Assembly: GCA_025267735.1 (NCBI GenBank) | Contig: CM046307.1 | Span: forward strand, 7,508,258 to 7,572,257 | DNA: 64,000 bases | Direction of reading: 5' to 3' | From: Mactra quadrangularis | Lineage: Eukaryota; Mollusca; Bivalvia; Venerida; Mactridae | Shown: positions 26,801 to 37,974 of the stretch, in pieces | Position numbering within the stretch: position 1 is the first letter of the stretch | How the letters are laid out: every line of letters begins with the position of its first letter | The notes under the pieces: generated by a model | Database searches by the model: none | What the model saw: only the letters and a program-made list of their open reading frames with translations | What the model was told of the DNA's origin: nothing | Made by a program: the position numbers and the translations under genes

Positions 26801-29800
26801 CATGAAATATAAGACACATTTAACAACAGCAACTATACAATATATCTATAAATACAATGATATACATGATCACGAAGAGCATCACAAAGCATAAGATTAA
26901 TAAAAAGGTCAAAAGTAATCCATTTAAAACAACATCACCAAATATACACATAAGACAATGAAAGCAAGAGTGATGCTATAATAGTCAATATTATACAAGA
27001 TTATCAATTATTGCTGACAAACAAACATGGACAATTATATACATTGCAAAATGACATGGATAACTTTGATAGACGAGCTTCTCTGAAGCTCTGAAGCTGG
27101 TCCTTGTTATCAAATGGACGGGCGATCAGAGTTGCCTGTCTCCGTCGCCGAGCATTCCATAATAGTATATGATGGCAAAGAAAGTACAAATGGACGGTTC
27201 AAACGGGAATAATTTCAAATATGCTACTGAAGTCGAGCTATCAGCTCGTCATGAACAACCAGTGGACGGGCGAACAACATTCGCAACCGTAACATAACTA
27301 ATAAACTACAAGGAGATGGACGCTGTTTTACAAATGACGGGGTAACAATACTGATGAGCTAAAATAACTACATAAGCTCGTATGTATATCAAGTGAATGA
27401 GCGACAAGAGTGGATCATCTCTGTCGCTGAGCTACTAACAATATATACGATGACCAGTATAAAACCTATACATAAAGTGGGTATAAAATACGCCGGGCTA
27501 CCATAAGCTTCTCATAAAATAATCAAGGCTATATCCAATAGCTAATCTCTATTGCTAACTCTTCGACACATAATCACTAAACTACCAATTTAAATCCACA
27601 GTGTTATCAGCCTTTCAACATGACATAATATTCAACTAGTATAAGATCAAGCTGGCAACCACTAAAACTCTACAATAGTTTTAGGTATATATCTAACACG
27701 GCTCCAGGCCTTAGCCAGCAACTCTATTTCGGCTCTCAGCCATATCAATATTCACCAACAGCAGCTATAGAACACGGCTGCGATCCGGTCGTTTCTCCAA
27801 TTGAATACCTCTCTGGGGTAGCGAGGCTTCCGCAGAGTTGCGGTAAACAACAAGGAGGACAATTTACTCTGGGTTTCCCAGGTATTACATATAGCGTTGT
27901 TTCACCAACAATCATATTATTCAACTAGTATAACATTAAGCTGGCAACCACAGAAACTCTACAATAGTTTTATTCATAGACACATATCTAACACAGAGAC
28001 CAAAGCCAGCAACTCTGTTTCGGCTCTCAGCCTTAACAATATTCACAAACAACAAACCATAGAACACTGCTGCGATCCGGGCGTTTCACCAGTTGCATAC
28101 CAGTCTGGGGAAGCGAGGCTTCGGCAGAGTTGCGGTAAACAACAAGGAGGACAATTGACTTCGGGTTTCCCAGGTTATTCTTATGGCGTTGTCTCACCAA
28201 CCATCACATACGCGTACCCACTATAACAACTAACAATTTCAGTAAAACATATAACCGGAAGTAGTTAAATATTTATTAATTAATTCGGACTTGCGAGTCT
28301 GCTGCCAACTGCAGACTGATTAAAATTGACTAATTTTCTCCTTTTATACTCTTCGAAACAGCTATATTCAATGAGCGTCTTAAAACAAAGACGTACTAAT
28401 GCATCTTTTGACCCAGATGAACTGACCTCACATTGGACAATGTTAAAACCCGTATCTCCGTACCAATAATCGTCACAATATTAATTATTTTTTACGTGCG
28501 GGAGAGTATATAATTCCATATACAAGAAAGCATTTTTTTCCATATACGAGAAAGTATATAAAGGGGTACCTTTAAAGGTGATGTTTCGACACTTTTGGGA
28601 TTGTATTAAGGACCCTTTAAAGGTGATGTTTCGACACCTTTAGGAAAATGTCTGGTTAACAGTGGCGTTATGGTACACTGTTCAGGACAAGTCCGGTTAA
28701 CAGTAGCATCGTGTTATACTGTTCAGGACGCTTTCAATATCAAATAAATAAAAAGAAATGTGAAATTAAGCCTAATCATGAAATGTGAATGAAGTAGGTC
28801 CAATAAACTTGAAATATAAAAACTCAATAAAAACAATACAAAAACCACAAAATACACAAACACACTATATAAAATCACGTGTGATAAGTTTTATTTTGTT
28901 TTGTGTAATTGTATATTTATCATGTATTTATGGTGGAGGAGTTTTACTATTTATAAATGTTATTATTTATCTTTTTGAACAACGCCATTGAATATCTAAT
29001 ATAGAAATAGGCGTTTAATCAAATAAAGAAGTTTAAGTATATATTTTTCTACGTACGGGAGAGTATGTTTTTCCATGTACCGAAAAGTATTTTATTTTAT
29101 AAGCCGGAAAGTATGTTTTTCCATGTACTGGGGTATATTTTCCAACGTACGGGAGAGGGCGACACATTTTTGTAATTGTTCCTGTATTGTATTAGGACAT
29201 ATCTTACAAAAAAATGCATTTTTTAATTACAGGAGATCGCGTGGCGTTAGAACCTGTTTCATCATGCGGAAGTTGTGATAAATGTAAAATAGGTCGATAT
29301 AACCTTTGTTCGAAGATGACATTAACTGGATTACCGCCTAAAGATGGTGGTCTTACACGATATCACGTACATGACGCCAACCTTTGTTACAAGTAAGTCG
29401 TCTTTCTTGTAAATTGTTAGTTACTTTAGATTGGTCTCTAAAGAAAGGTTCTTGTTGCAACTGTTTGGAAACCATTACATTAGTAAATAAAAATGAGGAT
29501 TTTGATGCAATTTCAAAGTACATGACTCTCAGTTGTTTATGTCTTTTTGTTGTAATTAAGACATTCACATTTCCACAAAGTTGTTCTGCATAAAATGTAC
29601 AGATTGTTACTTGTTGTAAATCACTTTCAAATACGCTTACTTGTAACCCAAGGCTAGAGTTAAAGAATATATTTTCTTGACCAAGTAAACACAAGATAGA
29701 GTCAGGATTGCTCATTCCTACTCAAACAAATTCTTTACTGACAATTAAATAATTAACAATAGAACATACTTTAACAACTTTCTGGTTAGATTTAACGCCG

Positions 29801-32800
29801 TAGCAAATTATTGTACAGGTTATATAACGGCGGTCAGTCAAGCGGAATATAGATTCTGAAAACATAATCAGGAACAATAACAGTAAAAATCCACAGACCA
29901 CGAATACAGCCAAAAAGCAGATATTTGTAATTTTGTTATAAAAAGGACACCGCAAACAAATAACAAAAAATAAGAACCTAACAGGGTTTCCATCTTGGAG
30001 CGGAAAGGGGCAGAATAATTGACACTAGGGAGTTAAACATGGTTCTAGATTGCATCAACTTTACACTCGTCCCCTAAGGTTCATGTAAGTAAAAACAATG
30101 ACACAATTACAAATTGTTTTGGTAAACCCACCCTTGAATCGACAATATTTTAATATTTTGCGCAAAAACGCACAATCATCTTAAAAAAATCAATAGCATT
30201 GCCAAGATAAAATACAAGAATATAAAATTGGCAACAAAAGCGAATATTGTTGATGTCCAATTATCCACCTGTTCCTCTAAAAACATTTATTTATGTTTAC
30301 TGACATTATATATCTATATTATCTAAGACTTTCAAACATGATCTATGGCCAAGAATTATGAATTGTGTTTTTGTCCTTCAGTATGTTTGTGAAGTTTTGT
30401 TTGCTAAATAATTAATTCCAGGCCAATTACAATGTTAAGTGACACAAAACAGGGATTTACTGACATCAAATTTCCATTCTTTTATTTTTATGTATCATTT
30501 CACTAATCCTTCAGAAATTTATTTTATATTAGATTTGGTTTATCCATAAAATTTAATTAAATACGTACTACATGAACACTCAAGATTTTAAAAACAAAAA
30601 TTGAAACTATCTAAAGAGGCAAGTATTGTTCGCAGAGACTGAATTTGAACGTTAAACCAAACGTCATGCGATGAAACTAATAATGACTAAAAGTCATTCA
30701 TTGCCATCATTATTTATAACTAGATTTTTAAAGAGAGAAATATGGAAGTCGTTTTAATGTTTCTGTAATTGGGAATATATAAAACCAACTGTTTCTTAAG
30801 TGTTGTATCTGTTTAAGGCTACCAGACAACTTGTCCTTAGAAGAAGGTGCATTAATGGAACCACTTTCTGTTACAATTCATGCAGCAAGACGTGCTGGTA
30901 TTACACTTGGTAGTCGAGTTCTTATTTGTGGAGCAGGTATGTTGGTCGTCATGTACAGTTAAATCTAAAATAAGAGTTACAATAATTGTTTTAGTGTAAT
31001 TTACTGTTTGATAGTTCACTGAAAATATGTTAAAGTCTAAAAATTGAAAACAGTTAAAAATCGATCAAGATTTTTGAAAAAAGTATTTTTTCACATGCAA
31101 TGCTACAAGTATATGTGACGTTCGTGATCAGGTTTTCAAAAGGAAACACATGAACATTTATTATTATATTGTATAACGTCTCTGTGTCAGATTAGTATAG
31201 AATGTGAACATAATGATTAAATCTAAAGGAGCATTGTTCTACGTCAGAATACTATGGTACACTATTTATATCGTACACCATTCTTGGAAGTAAGGCAAAT
31301 TACATTTGATGTCATACTTATCGACGAATGGAAATAAGAGATTTTCCTCTTTTTTGTGTCATCTCCGGTATTGATGTGCATGACACATGGCATTTTACAT
31401 ACTGTGATATTCACCATTTGTATGCCATGTGTCATGTCATTGTTACCGAAATAAAATTAATAATTATTATTGAAATATAATGTCAACAACGGGTGAATTC
31501 TTAATATAATGATGTATTAATTGTATACATCATTCTGTTACTAAGCATTTCTACAGACGTATTCTACAGTTGCTTATGAAAAAAATGTTTAACATACTAA
31601 GTTAACGTTGTGTAACGTTATGACTTTTTCAGGTACAATTGGACTACTTTCTTTGTTGGTGGCAAAATCGTATGGTGCGTCCCAAGTATGTGTCATGGGT
31701 ATGTTGCTTTAATATTTTATTTAAATAAACAATACATGTATATATTATTTCATTCAGTTAGGAGGTTAACAATGGCAAATTACACAAGATGGTCGTACGA
31801 AAGTGCGATATTTACCTTTACCATTTTCAACAATTAAAACTTTTGGTAATAAGTTTTATAGCCAAGTTGATGTTTGTATTCTAAATTTGAAATGTATGAA
31901 TTATTCCAGGAAAAGTGATATAACCGTGCAGGGAGTTTGACTAACGTGCTTGTCGTTTGCAATTAATTACGCAATTAATGCGCGCTCCGTTAAAAAACTC
32001 ATTGTATTTCAGTGTCAAAATCTGTTTCAATATCTTAAATAAAGGCAAAGGCTATAAATCGATAATGGCGTTTTATATAGTTAAAAGTATTAAGTAAACT
32101 GCTACTATTATTTGTTGTCCTACGAAATCACCCATGCTGGTCCTAGTTTATCAAAACGGACGTGAGTCTGTTTATCTTGAGGTTTACTCACAAGCGCAAA
32201 CGTTTTCTTTGCAAATGCTATTGACATAAATAGAAAGTTGAAATAAGACACTAAAAATATATGATAAGAGATTTCTAACTGTGATGTTACTGATTCACAG
32301 ATTTAAATGAAAGTCGATTAAACTTGGCAAAAAGTATGGGAGCAGATGTAATATTAGTTCCGAAAACCAAAGACGCACGTGAGCTTGCAGCTGAAATTGA
32401 ACAATGTATGAATGGAAGACCAACAATTTCCTTGGAATGTACGGGTGCTCCTTCATGTGTACAGACCTCAATATATGTGAGTAACAAGATTACACATCGT
32501 TGCCTAGCAATTATGTATGTAGCTACTCAGGTAGTAAAACTGTCAACGTCTGCTAATATTCTTGCCGATTATTAATGCACAATTGAAACGTTCAATAAAA
32601 TTAAAATTGATAGCTTTGAAATATGTTAAAGCGCACGTTGTCAAGAAACAGTTTATGAGAGTGCTCTATCTTCTTTTCCTTAATAAATCATTCTAGCCTT
32701 AGTTTTTCATTGATTTACTTATAATACTCTTAGTAATTTATCTAAACACTGTCGCGTCTTTCAAAAATCACTACGGCGTTTTTTAAATATCATGCGGCTC

Positions 32801-34398
32801 GTTCATTTCCTTAGGTCTCACGGTCTATACTCTACCTGTACTTGCTTGCTTAACATTCTTCAGGAACAAACACTGTCTCTACACGACTGAAAAAATGGGA
32901 TTAATCAGCGGCTACTTGGATTTGTGTTTTGTACCGTAACGGTCACGAGTTCACATACCTATTGCTTTAGTTTTTAGCGTTATTCTTTTGGGACTGTTGC
33001 ATTTTATAGCACTTTACATACACAAACGATTATTAAACTATGTTATGAATTACCTAGGTAACGGATTCTGGTGGCTGTGTATTGTGTGTTGGTTTAGGAC
33101 CAGACGATGTGACAATACCTTTAGTCGATGCTGTATTAAGAGAAGTTGATGTGAAAGGGGTAATTGCATACCCTAATTGTTATCCTATAGCACTTGCTTT
33201 GCTTCAATCAGGTACGATTACATTCTGTTATAGTATTTATTTTATTTTATTAGTATCAATACGCCAAAAAAGTGTGCCTTGGGGAAGTGTTATGTGATTG
33301 GGACCATGCTTGTGAATCGTTACTCTCCATTGCATCGGTTCGAAAGATTCACTCGTACTCGTTCACTTTCTACCTCTGCTAAAATACTACGTGCAAACTG
33401 ATATTTCTATTTTTAGACAGAGACACATAAACATTTAAATCGCATGACTGTCACGTGGTTTTTAAAAATAGATGCAAAAAATTCTCACGCCTGTAATTTC
33501 AAAATGTCGAAATGCAAAGATGTTGGACAGTTTTGCATTAGTTATATAATGGAAAATAAACAAAAATGAAAGTAAACATTGATCTTTTTGAACGCGTATC
33601 TCTGATCTATAAACTGTAAACATAGAGCAACTTATTGAACTTAAATACAAGGTGTAGCCACGCTATATATGACGTCATACGATGTTGCATTCGTCACTAG
33701 TATGATCATACCATATAAGGCGTTGTTTACCCGTTCAACCAATGAAAATGCGTATAAAGTGTTTCAGCTAAATTGGAATTTGGTAAACTTTCATTGGTCG
33801 TTCAAAGGTTCATAGTAAAGGTCAATATCATAAATCGACTAGTTTTAAGGCAGCGGGTGAATGTAATGTATTCACTGAGCTGCGAGGGTAGTGTAGTGAA
33901 TCGTAAATACATATTGATAGTAAGACAAGCTGAACAATGGTAAAATCGAACTGACGCATCTTAACGACCGTTTATCGCCCCTCAAAGGATACATCCGCTA
34001 AAGGTAAAATGATGTATGAAATAAGTTTAATGTCTTTTTACTTGAAATACCACTATGATTGTGATGATAATGGTCACGATGCCGTCTGTGATATCAGTGG
34101 CTAAATATAATTAAATTAAATTATATGCATCGGTTATTGCCAAGCACATCACTTTACTTTTCCTTACGACTCTTATCATTCTCCCCAATACATTGATTAG
34201 TTCTTTCATTTAGTAAATGAAGATTAAATGTGAAAATGTTATTATTTATTATTCATTTATTATTATCATTATTTTCACACAGAGACTGTTGATGTCAAGC
34301 GGATTATTACACATGAGTTTAAACTGGAGCAATGTTTAGAGGCATTTGATATGGTTGATCGAGGTGAAGGAATTAAAGTAATGATAAACTGTGAATGA
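23787..34398 (+). CDS. SORD: Sorbitol dehydrogenase (L-iditol 2-dehydrogenase), nine exons, 347 aa
   Basis: NAD-dependent, zinc-binding medium-chain dehydrogenase that oxidises sorbitol to fructose in the cytosol (polyol pathway). CDS joins 23787-23840, 24952-24985, 26078-26242, 29233-29392, 30818-30936, 31633-31698, 32301-32476, 33058-33211 and 34283-34398. All introns are GT-AG, phases agree across every junction, and the total is 1044 nt including TGA. Human SORD is 357 aa, so the protein is full length. Catalytic zinc ligands are Cys41 (GICGTD), His66 and Glu67 (LGHES), with Glu152 in the MEPLSV motif. The Rossmann GAGTIG (176-181) spans the exon 5/6 junction. Asp200 after the second strand fits NAD over NADP. 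Unlike the human enzyme it keeps four cysteines of the structural-zinc lobe (96, 99, 102, 110). Introns hold a SINE and other repeats, all outside the exons. The reading is intact, so the gene is probably functional. Confidence 0.97.
24310..24585 (+). repeat. SINE type A in SORD intron 1
   Basis: Decayed tRNA-like head (CCGGCTAGCTTAG; B box GGTTCTATTCC), body with GGGCAGTTGTCCGTCACTG, and tail CTACGGCGTTAAACCCAACT. Flanked by 8-bp direct repeats TAATTAAT (24,302-24,309 and 24,586-24,593). Sense orientation to the gene. Confidence 0.85.
24952..24985 (+). CDS. SORD: SORD exon 2 (residues 19-29 plus one base)
   Basis: A 34-bp micro-exon after acceptor TTTTGTTACAG, encoding [11 protein letters not shown]. 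The IPEPG motif is diagnostic for this family. Donor GTATGT, phase 1. Confidence 0.93.
25365..25445 (+). repeat. Short degenerate tandem repeat in SORD intron 2
   Basis: Two to three related units built from 'CGGTCAATAT..GA.TTATGGAC' and 'GGA(C/T)GA(C/T)GTCATA'. Confidence 0.5.
25605..25770. mobile_element. Foldback/MITE-like element in SORD intron 2
   Basis: Inverted arms of about 45 bp: 'CCTAAGCATACCG...GCTTTGTGTTCTGG' on the left, and on the right the inverse of 'CCAGGACACAAAGCG...ATATGCTTAGG'. The loop is about 50 bp. No coding capacity. A clear duplicated target site was not found. Confidence 0.65.
26078..26242 (+). CDS. SORD: SORD exon 3 (residues 30-84): catalytic zinc site
   Basis: Begins AG-GTT after acceptor TTATAAG. 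Completes Glu30 and continues [14 protein letters not shown] with Cys41, then LGHES with His66-Glu67. Donor GTAAGT, phase 1. Confidence 0.96.
27040..27621. other. Unassigned repeat-like DNA in SORD intron 3
   Basis: Less AT-rich than its surroundings, with recurring words such as 'TGGACGGGCGA' (27,114; 27,262) and 'TCTC(T/C)GTCGC(T/C)GAGC' (27,139; 27,419). No protein frame. It is probably part of the same unit as the following tandem duplication. Confidence 0.4.
27622..28211. repeat. Two-unit tandem duplication (about 295 bp) in SORD intron 3
   Basis: Unit 1 (27,622-27,918) and unit 2 (27,919-28,211) share 'ATATTCAACTAGTATAA', 'AGCTGGCAACCAC', 'GGTAAACAACAAGGAGGAC' and 'GGGTTTCCCAGGT'. Both units keep one open frame through the core (CDP-VSP...SCGKQQGGQ...GFPG...VVSPTI) without an indel, but 5' of it a 1-bp indel breaks agreement. 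No start, splice or family evidence makes this a gene. Confidence 0.75.
28489..28552 (+). repeat. Short tandem repeat, left part
   Basis: Imperfect units of about 25 bp of the type 'GGGAGAGTATATAATTCCAT' / 'GAGAAAGTATAT'. The array continues after the insertion at 28,561-29,035. Confidence 0.65.
28561..29035 (+). mobile_element. Dispersed repeat R475, complete copy with 8-bp target duplication
   Basis: A 475-bp element flanked by perfect 8-bp direct repeats AGTATATA (28,553-28,560 and 29,036-29,043), sitting inside a short tandem repeat. The left end has two 'CCTTTAAAGGTGATG' modules. A truncated inverted copy is at 4128-4579. No terminal inverted repeats are evident. An 8-bp duplication would fit a hAT-like element, but the ends do not prove it. 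Confidence 0.65.
29044..29160 (+). repeat. Short tandem repeat, right part
   Basis: Units of the type 'TACGGGAGAGTATGTTTTTC' / 'CATGTAC' repeat about four times imperfectly. Same array as 28,489-28,552. Confidence 0.65.
29233..29392 (+). CDS. SORD: SORD exon 4 (residues 85-137): structural zinc lobe
   Basis: After acceptor AATTACAG it reads GDRVALEP, then CGSCDKC and GRYNLC (four Cys), then HDANLCYK. Donor GTAAGT, phase 2. Confidence 0.96.
29782..29845 (-). repeat. SINE type A 3'-tail fragment in SORD intron 4
   Basis: 'AGATTTAACGCCGTAGC', then 'GGTTATATAACGGCGGTCAG' is the inverted SINE A tail, as at 22,856-22,903. Head and body are lost. Confidence 0.75.
30818..30936 (+). CDS. SORD: SORD exon 5 (residues 138-177)
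   Basis: Completes Lys138, then [18 protein letters not shown] and RVLICGA, the start of the Rossmann glycine motif. Acceptor GTTTAAG, donor GTATGT, phase 1. Confidence 0.96.
31366..31450. repeat. Foldback element in SORD intron 5
   Basis: A perfect 15-bp inverted repeat, CATGACACATGGCAT (31,379-31,393) and ATGCCATGTGTCATG (31,422-31,436), with weaker outer pairing (CGGTA.../...TACCG). Confidence 0.65.
31633..31698 (+). CDS. SORD: SORD exon 6 (residues 178-199)
   Basis: A 66-bp exon completing GAGTIG and encoding [18 protein letters not shown]. Acceptor CTTTTTCAG, donor GTATGT, phase 1. Confidence 0.95.
32301..32476 (+). CDS. SORD: SORD exon 7 (residues 200-258)
   Basis: Completes Asp200 (NAD ribose contact) and encodes [15 protein letters not shown] to [14 protein letters not shown]. 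Acceptor GATTCACAG, donor GTGAGT, phase 0. Confidence 0.96.
33058..33211 (+). CDS. SORD: SORD exon 8 (residues 259-309)
   Basis: Encodes [28 protein letters not shown] and PIALALLQS. Acceptor TTACCTAG, donor GTACGA (weak at +5/+6), phase 1. Confidence 0.95.
33321..33895 (+). mobile_element. R575 DNA element, copy 1, in SORD intron 8
   Basis: A 575-bp element bounded by perfect 9-bp direct repeats GTGAATCGT (33,312-33,320 and 33,896-33,904). Ends are TACTCTCC and the inverse of TACACTACCCTCGC. It is homologous along its length, in inverse orientation, to 48,665-49,233. Non-coding. A 9-bp duplication points to Mutator-like or Merlin-like transposition, but the terminal repeats are weak. Confidence 0.75.
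34283..34398 (+). CDS. SORD: SORD exon 9 (residues 310-347, stop TGA)
   Basis: Completes Glu310 and encodes [24 protein letters not shown] and IKVMINCE, then TGA at 34,396. The human protein runs about ten residues further, so the C-terminus is slightly short. Confidence 0.95.
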
Positions 34399-34589
34399 AA
34401 AATGAGATACCTTTCTGATATTGCAAAGGTATAGCAAGACATTGGAGTTAGATAAAGAACTTTTAGTTAGTTCAAACTATGCTTTTTTTAAAAAAAACTA
34501 AACTTTCAAGACCTCATATATTGAAACTCATTAATATTTTCAATAATCGAACCTCATCAACAGTGTTCAAAAATTAACATTGTTATCTG

Positions 34590-34600
34590 AATAAAATAAA
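34590..34600 (+). terminator. Candidate SORD polyadenylation signals
   Basis: Two overlapping AATAAA hexamers about 190 bp after the SORD stop codon, giving a plausible short 3' UTR. Confidence 0.55.
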
Positions 34601-36640
34601 GTATTTGTATTATTTCAATCAAAATTTATCCAAGGTTCTGTTTTCGAATTGTAAAGAATTAAAATAATTAAGTGTCAAGCTTTGTCAGAAGTTTAGTATT
34701 TTCCTTTTTTTATATGATAAGTGTATAGGATTTTTGTTTCGAATAGATAATATAGTGCTATCGTTGTGCGCTCTCTTTAAGAAAACATACAGAAGACTAG
34801 TAAATGTATGTTGACAAACTGGATATACATTACGATATATTGTATGTAAGGCACGGTAACATTTAGCATGTTTACCTACTATAAAGGACATGGGACTACA
34901 TTTTTGAACAACATCAGTATGGTAAAAGACGTATATAATATCGATAAATATGAAAGGTAATGTGTATAAATGGACAGACATTACAAAAATATAAGAAGTC
35001 ATATAAAATAGAACTTGCGCTATAAAATTAAAACTGTTCAATACTTTTAATTAAGAACTGTTTATAAAGATTAGGCACATGCATGTTAGAACGATTGCGA
35101 TATCAAATATATTAACCAATTTGAAACTTTAATACGCGTCCGCTGTAGAAATCATAAGCATGATATGCCCCTAGCTCACTTAAACAATACAATTAGATTC
35201 GAATAGGATGAGAGCCGTAGTGCTTTGGACTACCGAATAATAGAGAGCATAACGCTCCCACTTGCTCTGCATAAACCAGTTCTTCCTCTCGTAACATTTT
35301 ATTTTCGAAATAACATTATTCAAACAGTACAGCAATAGATACGGAGCCAGAAAGAGTGGAACCAGACAAATTGATAAATGTGTGTATTATATGAACTTAA
35401 GTACGTAATAAAATACGAGCTAACGTATCTATACACTTAACCAGACCGAACATACTAATGGTTGCATATGATTGTCTGAAAATCTGTTTCTTCATAAACA
35501 TTATTCATTTACACAGAGTATGTTTCAATGAATAAAGCAAACCTTCACGAAAGTCATAAAAGTCATCTGCATTAACATTTTGTAAATTAGGAAGACATTT
35601 GAACATCATTAAGCTTTCAGCTAATGACGGCAATAAGACTGATCATGTTCAATAAGTAGAATATAGAAAGGAATAAAAACAAAATAAAACTTCGACAGTT
35701 GTACTAAAACAGTTGCATCGTATTACAAAATGCAATTACAGAAATACACATTGTCTGCAGAATTCTTCGGGAGACATGTTGAAGATCATTAAAGTAACGT
35801 GACATTTTGTGAGAATATGCGTGGTTTGTTGTGTGACTGCACTAATCTATTTCAGGACACTTGTTCAAATAAAACTCACATAAAAACTGATACATGTAAT
35901 TTTATGTACGACTTTGATTTCGTTATTTGATGTTTACACTATGCATGATCAAACTTATTTTAGCTACTAATACCATTTCCATATATACAATTCTATCAAT
36001 TTTGACGAATACAACTCTTACCAAAAGTTTTCATACTAAAGTCGACATTTTGAAAGGTAAAAATAGACATAACAGTGCCTGTGTTAAACTGATGAATATA
36101 TAAAATAGTCTGGTAATTCCTAACATAACTAGAACTGCCACCAGTGGCGAAAATATCCCCGCAACTGCAACATTTCAAGATGACAGCAAGTCAACATTGT
36201 TGAAGTTCAAAAGGGTAAATGTTGTAAGAAGCATAAAAACCATAAAAAAACAGGATGCAAACATCAAATTGGAAATAAACAGCAAAGTACAGTGTAATTT
36301 ACTATAGATAAGAAAAAGCAAAATGAACAGTATTTGTCATATTTCAAATGATTTTTTCATGAAAATGAACACCATTTGGTCATTATGAATGTAAAGTGGA
36401 ACAACAGACAAAGAGTTATCACAATTAAACTTATCATAAGCATGTTGTAACCAGATAAGCAAAACATAGAATGTGTTTGTAAGTTTTAATAAATAACTAA
36501 AAATGGCAATGGCTAAAATTACCTATCACTTTTTCTTATTTTCACAGTAGTCAAGTTGAAATAATATCTAATATCGTATGTAGCTATTGTCTTTCAGTTG
36601 CTAGAATGGGATTGTTGCTGTGATAATCAAATGGTCAGTA
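34601..36640. other. AT-rich DNA downstream of SORD, nothing recognised
   Basis: Only short unassignable frames (for example 34,685-35,041 minus). No repeats assigned. Confidence 0.5.
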
Positions 36641-36649
36641 AGAATTTGT

Positions 36650-37240
36650 CAGCACAATTTTATTAAAATGGGCTGAGAAAAAAAGATGTTTGCTTCACAA
36701 GATACATGTATTAGAAAGATATATGTGCACAATTTTGCAAAAATTGAGTAAGAAACAGCATACTATACTGTAATTTAAATAAAAATTCAAGATGGCCACC
36801 GGTCAGCCATTTTGAATATAAAATTGTGAAGAAAAGTCTTACTTATCAACTGTAATAGTGAGACCTTGTATGCAATTTTTTCTCAAAATCCATATGGAAA
36901 TAAGCATGCAATACTGTTATAATATTAAATAAAAAAAATAAAGATGGCAGCCAGTCCGCCATTTTGAATTGGGATTGATATAAAGTGCATGAACACATCA
37001 ACTGTAAGAATTTGAACTTGTGTGCAAAATTCTATCAAAATTGGTTAAGAAAAAAATCTGTTGAGAAATAAGCATACTTACAGTTATTAAATTATATTTA
37101 AAAACAAATTCAAGATGGCAGCCAGTCGGCCATTTTGAATTGGAATTGATATAAAGTGCATGCTCTCATCAAATGTAAGAACATGAACTTGTGTTCAAAA
37201 TTCTATCAAAATATGTTAAGAAATAAACATACTACAAAGG
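36650..37240 (+). repeat. Tandem array of about 165-bp units with AAGATGGC palindromes
   Basis: Three to four units. Each contains 'AAGATGGC.GCC...GCCATTTTGAAT', with 'TATAAAGTGCATG', 'TGAACTTGTGT' and 'AAAATTCTATCAAAAT' in the better copies. AAGATGGC facing GCCATTTT forms an imperfect palindrome at the unit centre. It leads directly into the terminal sequence at 37,250-37,355. Confidence 0.75.
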
Positions 37241-37355
37241 TATTTATTGTTTGGGACAGACCGCGCGACCAACCAACCAACCAACCAACAAACCAACCAA
37301 CCAACCACCAGGGCGATTCCAGTATACCCCCGAAAACTTTGTTTGCGGGAGTATA
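37241..37355 (+). mobile_element. Terminus of a dispersed element: CCAA microsatellite and end hairpin
   Basis: 'TTTGGGACAGACCGCGCGAC' is followed by an (CCAA)n run (37,267-37,308) and a stem TATACCCCCG ... CGGGAGTATA (37,323-37,354). Ends of this kind, a GGGACAGACCGACC microsatellite followed by a C-rich/G-rich hairpin, are typical of an abundant bivalve repeat; that link is recollection, not a search. The tandem units at 36,650-37,240 are probably its body. Confidence 0.55.
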
Positions 37356-37974
37356 ATGAAGAACGAACAAACAAACAGCTTTTGACGGTTTTTTAAAATT
37401 GTTATCACATTTGATATAAAAAATCGAAATTAATTGATTCTACATGTTCCAGTGTTCTAATGATTGATAACTGTACATTTGGAGGGTAAATTAATTCTTG
37501 TTTTTGTCACAGTTGCCACCTTGAGGTATGATATAGAGTGTATTTTAAAAATTCCATTTACCTGGTATATCAATAAATTATTTAACATTTATATTTTCTA
37601 TAAATTTTTAAAATATATCTAATATGTTGAATTTTATTTATTATATAGATGAACCCTATTCTTATGGTCAATGTTTTTAAGTGTTAATACCGTATATATA
37701 TCTAGATTTCTTGTGCTTTCAATAATGTATTTTACAATTATTTTTTTTTTAAGTTTTTAATATGCTTTATTAATAATACAATTGTATTTTATGCTGTTTT
37801 CTACCTTTTCTTATTTTTTTCAGACTTTTGTTATTATTGTTATTTTTGTTATGTTTTTTAGTTTTTTCATGTTAGTTGATTTAACTGTTGGAAAATAGCT
37901 TATTAGCTAATGTTTGCTATATTGTATTTATAACCGACTTCATATAAATCTTGTTGTATCTTGTATCTTGTACA
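37356..37974. other. AT-rich spacer
   Basis: T-rich low-complexity DNA, with no feature beyond a 'TTGTATCTTGTATCTTGTA' run at 37,952-37,970. Confidence 0.5.

Noticed and set aside
27897..28226. 109-aa plus ORF in SORD intron 3
   Set aside because: Lies in a tandem duplication whose other unit breaks the frame upstream. No start context or family match.
28211..28500. Possible LTR-like segment
   Set aside because: No matching second LTR, primer-binding site or polyprotein frame found.
29353..29715. 120-aa minus ORF opposite SORD exon 4
   Set aside because: Antisense to a real exon and the adjoining intron. No independent evidence.
34685..35041. 118-aa minus ORF downstream of SORD
   Set aside because: Hydrophobic AT-rich translation typical of chance frames, with no repeat or splice support.
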